Below are positions 61,561 through 64,000 of a DNA stretch of 64,000 nt, in pieces. Origin of the DNA: Methanoculleus receptaculi (GTDB taxonomy: Archaea > Halobacteriota > Methanomicrobia > Methanomicrobiales > Methanoculleaceae); NCBI RefSeq assembly GCF_033472595.1, contig NZ_CP137642.1:1178001-1242000 (forward strand). Reading direction: 5' to 3'. The translations under genes and the position numbers were made by a program. The notes below the pieces were generated by a model. That model was not told the origin of the DNA. It searched no databases and saw only the letters and a program-made list of their open reading frames with translations. Each line of letters opens with the position of its first letter. The first letter of the stretch is position 1.

Positions 61561-62658
61561 TTACTTTGGGATATCTTCCCAGCGGTCTTTAAACTCTTTC
61601 TCGACAGCTGGGAGGGTGGTGTACTCCATCTCGCTCAGGGAGAGTCGGTGCGGCTCGAAAGGTCCATGGGCCCTCATCATATTGGAGAGTTCACAGCACT
61701 GCAGGCGGACACCGTCAAATGCCGGGTCGTCGAACATATCCGCAGGCCCGATCAGCCTGCCGTTGCAGACCTGGAACCCGAGGCAGATGACCCGTGGCGG
61801 CCCATCGAACTGTGTGCAGTTTGCATCACAGACACCCACGGGCATGAACGGCCCGTGATGTGAGCCGCGCATCCAGCCCGCCACAAGGATTGGTGTCCTG
61901 AATGGGTCGAGAACCTCACCAACCGCCGGGAACCCGCTCTGCGCCCTGATGATCATGACAGGGTCGTCCTTGCCGACATAGCGCCCGGCAATCAGGCTCA
62001 GCCGCTGTGTGCTGGTGGAAGCCGCGATAATGCCGTTCTTCTTCCAGACATACTTGATCACGTAGCGGCTCGGTGCCCCGATATAGGCCAGGAGGCTGTA
62101 GGACTCCTCCGGCGTACTGAACCTGATCCTCCTCTTCTCCATGACATCATGGACCTCGAATATGAATCCCTCGTGGAGCGAGGGGTCGATGACGAGACCG
62201 GACGTGTTGAAGGGGTCGGCAAAGATCTTGTAAAGGAAGTAGTTCCAGGCTCCAGGCTCTGTCTTGTCGGCCATGAAGATCAGGACGGGATCAGATCCAC
62301 GCTCCTCAAACTCCATCTCGGCAACACCGGGCCCCATACCCTTGACGTTGCCGCTGAACGAATCGCCGAGCAGGTCCTGGCCGGCGCCGTAGAGTTTCAT
62401 CTCCCTGGCAATCCCGGCACACTCCATAAATATGTCCCAGGCCAGCCTGTGGATCTCTTCATCGTCCTCACCCCTGGTATGAGTCATGATAAGCTCCAGG
62501 TCGTCACCGCAGTGGGTGACATAGGAGTCGATGATGAGGTTGCCTTCTGCCTCTTTAAGCCGCCGGGCGGCTGCCTCGAGGATCTTCGGGTGAGTTCGGG
62601 AATGTCCCGGAAAACTGCCTACGTCTGCTTTAATCACGGATACAGTAGTCTTAACCAT
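61561..62658 (-). CDS. Archaeal fructose-1,6-bisphosphatase (FBP aldolase/phosphatase)
   Basis: A 365-residue gluconeogenic enzyme of the archaeal class V type, which in many archaea has both aldolase and phosphatase activity. Clear motifs: TVSVIKADVGSFPGH at the N-terminus, HCGDDLELIMTH near residue 49 with metal ligands, DLLGDSFSGNVKGMGPG near 95, LIFMADKTEPGAWNYFLYK near 126 and MRGSHHGPFMPVGVCDA near 262. The length is standard. No close neighbour in the same direction shares its message: the asparagine-synthase-like gene starts 292 bp further on. Confidence 0.95.
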   Translation of the reverse strand: MVKTTVSVIKADVGSFPGHSRTHPKILEAAARRLKEAEGNLIIDSYVTHCGDDLELIMTHTRGEDDEEIHRLAWDIFMECAGIAREMKLYGAGQDLLGDSFSGNVKGMGPGVAEMEFEERGSDPVLIFMADKTEPGAWNYFLYKIFADPFNTSGLVIDPSLHEGFIFEVHDVMEKRRIRFSTPEESYSLLAYIGAPSRYVIKYVWKKNGIIAASTSTQRLSLIAGRYVGKDDPVMIIRAQSGFPAVGEVLDPFRTPILVAGWMRGSHHGPFMPVGVCDANCTQFDGPPRVICLGFQVCNGRLIGPADMFDDPAFDGVRLQCCELSNMMRAHGPFEPHRLSLSEMEYTTLPAVEKEFKDRWEDIPK

Positions 62659-62721
62659 AATTCTTCACCACTGGTTGAACGGGCCGGATGCCCCTATGCC
62701 CTATGAGTAGATGATAGGTAC

Positions 62722-62737
62722 ACTGTATATGTAAGTG
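62722..62737 (-). promoter_or_regulatory. Possible TATA box of the fructose bisphosphatase gene
   Basis: On the minus strand ACTTACATATACAG lies about 70 bp before the ATG at 62658. It is the only AT-rich candidate in the gap; the spacing implies a 40-base leader. Confidence 0.3.
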
Positions 62738-62809
62738 TTGTTGCCCTCAAAAATAGGTTGCTCGTGGGGCTCCCACCTCACCGGCTGTTCCAGCGGGGCA
62801 GACAGACGA

Positions 62810-63061
62810 TCAATCGATCCTGATCGGTCTGCCCCTTGAAAACCTGACCTCTAGAACTCCGTGCCTGTATCTTGACTCCATCGAGTCCGGATCCACCGGC
62901 GGCAAATCGATCGAGGCCACCTGGCTCTCACCTGCAATGATCGTCAGTGTGCCGTTGATGAACAGCAGCCGGATCTCATGCTCCTCAAATCCAGGAAGGT
63001 CTGCTGCAACCGTTACATCGTTATCGGTCGTGTAGATCTCGACTGTCGGCTCCATGTTCAT
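62810..63061 (-). CDS. Hsp20/alpha-crystallin-like domain protein
   Basis: An 83-residue protein matching the core of small heat-shock proteins: VEIYTTDNDVTVAADLPGFEEHEIRLLFINGTLTI, then a final GVLEVRF before the basic SRGRPIRID. The usual C-terminal I-x-I anchor appears as IRI. It is short for the family, which normally has an N-terminal arm. The frame stays open about 38 codons upstream (for example AGEDGIDPPDEEVETIG) but has no ATG, GTG or TTG start there. A longer product from a rare start, or an upstream frameshift, is possible. Downstream of cdc48 in the same direction. Confidence 0.75.
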   Translation of the reverse strand: MNMEPTVEIYTTDNDVTVAADLPGFEEHEIRLLFINGTLTIIAGESQVASIDLPPVDPDSMESRYRHGVLEVRFSRGRPIRID

Positions 63062-63319
63062 CCCGATGGTTTCAACCTCTTCATCCGGTGGATCGATCCC
63101 GTCTTCTCCTGCCTGGCTATTCCCGACGCCCTTAACACCGATCCTGAAACCGCATGCAATCGTCCTGCCCGGTTCCTAGTGCTCCATGAGGCGTCTTATC
63201 GGTGCGTTGATCAGTTCAAAGGTGTCTCCCGGTGTCGCGCTCACCCCAATCGCATCTGAGGGTGGGGGCCCTGCTGGACCCCCGGATAGAGGGCCTCACG
63301 GGCTGCTGGGGATACCTCC
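63062..63319. other. Region between Hsp20-like gene and cdc48
   Basis: About 258 bp. After the cdc48 stop a GGAGG ribosome site and a short open frame ending in TFELINAPIRRLMEH appear on the minus strand, but no clean start joins them. An acidic open stretch leads into the Hsp20-like gene. It may be a degraded N-terminal extension. Confidence 0.35.
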
Positions 63320-64000
63320 TCAGAAGGCCGTGCCCATCTGAGCCATCGGACGTTCCAGTTTCTTCTTCAAGTCCTCTGTGAGGCGCTTGATCTCGCCAAA
63401 GTCCTTCTTCCTTGCGTATACCGCATTTTTGAGGGCGCTTGTGAGATCTTTGACTTCCTGTTCGGTCTTGTCGGTCTCCTGCAGCCTGGCACGTTTGATC
63501 ATCGAGCTGGCCTCCTCGAGCAGCGACCGCTGCTCCTGGTTGTAGAGGAACTTCCAGGCCTGGCGCTCGTAATCTTCCAGGTGTTCGAGATCGAGCGTGC
63601 CCTTCACGCGGCCGAGGGCCTCCTCGAAGTGCTTCTTCGTGATCCTGACGTTGCCGATCGCCTGGCGCCGCTCCTCCTCACTCTTTTCGCCCATTGCAGT
63701 GATGAACTCGCGCATTGCGGCCAGTTTCGCCTCGCGGACGAGCGCCTCTATGTCAGCACCGACATACCCCTCCGTCCTATCGACCAGTTCGTCGATGTTG
63801 ACGTCTTTTGCCAGTATATCCTTGTTCCGGAGGTAGACCTCAAAGATCTTCTTCCTGCTCTCCCTGTCTGGCGGCGGGACGTATATGACCCTGTCAAGCC
63901 TGCCGGGGCGAAGCAGCGCCTCATCCAGCATGTCCGGGCGGTTGGTAGCGCCAAGAACCATGACGTTCTTGAGCTCCACAAGACCGTCGAGCTCCGTCAG
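63320..64000 (-). CDS. Cdc48/VAT-type AAA ATPase (partial, C-terminal 226 residues)
   Basis: The C-terminal end of a Cdc48 homologue that unfolds ubiquitin-like or tagged substrates for the proteasome. Visible in the second AAA domain: LTELDGL, MVLGATNRPDMLDEALLRPGRLDRVIYVPPPD with sensor 1 and arginine fingers, then EGYVGADIEALVREAKLAAMREF. The helical tail (KDFGEIKRLTEDLKKKLE) ends in MGTAF, without the hydrophobic-tyrosine-X ending used to dock on the proteasome. The N-terminal domain and first AAA domain lie beyond the window edge. Confidence 0.93.
   Translation of the reverse strand: MTELDGLVELKNVMVLGATNRPDMLDEALLRPGRLDRVIYVPPPDRESRKKIFEVYLRNKDILAKDVNIDELVDRTEGYVGADIEALVREAKLAAMREFITAMGEKSEEERRQAIGNVRITKKHFEEALGRVKGTLDLEHLEDYERQAWKFLYNQEQRSLLEEASSMIKRARLQETDKTEQEVKDLTSALKNAVYARKKDFGEIKRLTEDLKKKLERPMAQMGTAF

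Overview
The window is from a methanogenic archaeon of the order Methanomicrobiales, most likely Methanoculleus or a close relative. The evidence is a GC-rich genome with archaeal-type genes: geranylgeranylglyceryl phosphate synthase, threonyl-tRNA synthetase with the archaeal editing domain, RtcB plus archease, the archaeal fructose bisphosphatase, Cdc48, and methanogen-restricted families (DUF2111, DUF2551). The genus is an inference; the archaeal and methanogen assignment is strong.

Region by region. 0-9.7 kb is one leftward gene train: DUF2551, a small unknown protein, archease, the RNA ligase RtcB, an amidotransferase-like protein, DUF2111, biotin ligase BirA, biotin importer genes (bioY, two ECF ATPases, EcfT), then the two subunits of biotin-dependent pyruvate carboxylase (pycB, partial pycA). 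This puts uptake, attachment and use of biotin in one block. 10.1-13.2 kb runs rightward: a hexulose-phosphate synthase-RraA fusion, then two DUF1538 membrane proteins and a PII-like regulator. 13.7-16.7 kb holds a tandem-ACT protein and two arylacetate-CoA ligases. 16.9-29.8 kb is a leftward cluster of exported proteins with sulfite-oxidase-like, PEGA and DUF4430-like domains. It includes a phosphoesterase and ends in a tungstate-binding lipoprotein (WtpA) that overlaps the gene before it. Long near-identical DNA blocks connect these paralogues.

30.0-38.1 kb: a stand-alone Cas1 that appears to lack the metal-binding glutamate, acylphosphatase, a 1185-residue helical protein of unknown function, phosphoglucosamine mutase, a MobB-MoaE fusion and a DUF5806-like protein. 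38.1-39.4 kb is a large gene-poor gap with hairpins and degenerate repeats also found in other gaps. 39.4-43.0 kb: XerA recombinase, a sugar-nucleotide epimerase, mannose-1-phosphate guanylyltransferase and tRNA-Gln. Just after the tRNA, 43.0-48.9 kb is an accessory island. It holds a toxin-antitoxin pair with a frameshifted toxin, a methyltransferase with a frameshifted and truncated TdeIII-like endonuclease, and an intact IS21-family element with 17-bp terminal repeats and a CAAA target duplication.

48.9-64 kb returns to core genes. They are a radical SAM protein (its upstream region replaced by the IS), then leftward thrS, dcd, trmJ, the lipid synthase, topA, gatB, gatA, gatC, an asparagine-synthase-like protein without a glutaminase domain, the fructose bisphosphatase, an Hsp20-like protein and the C-terminal part of Cdc48. 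No rRNA and no CRISPR array were seen. The most promising points for follow-up are the WtpA-linked surface cluster, the solo Cas1, the DUF1538-DUF1538-PII trio and the helical giant.
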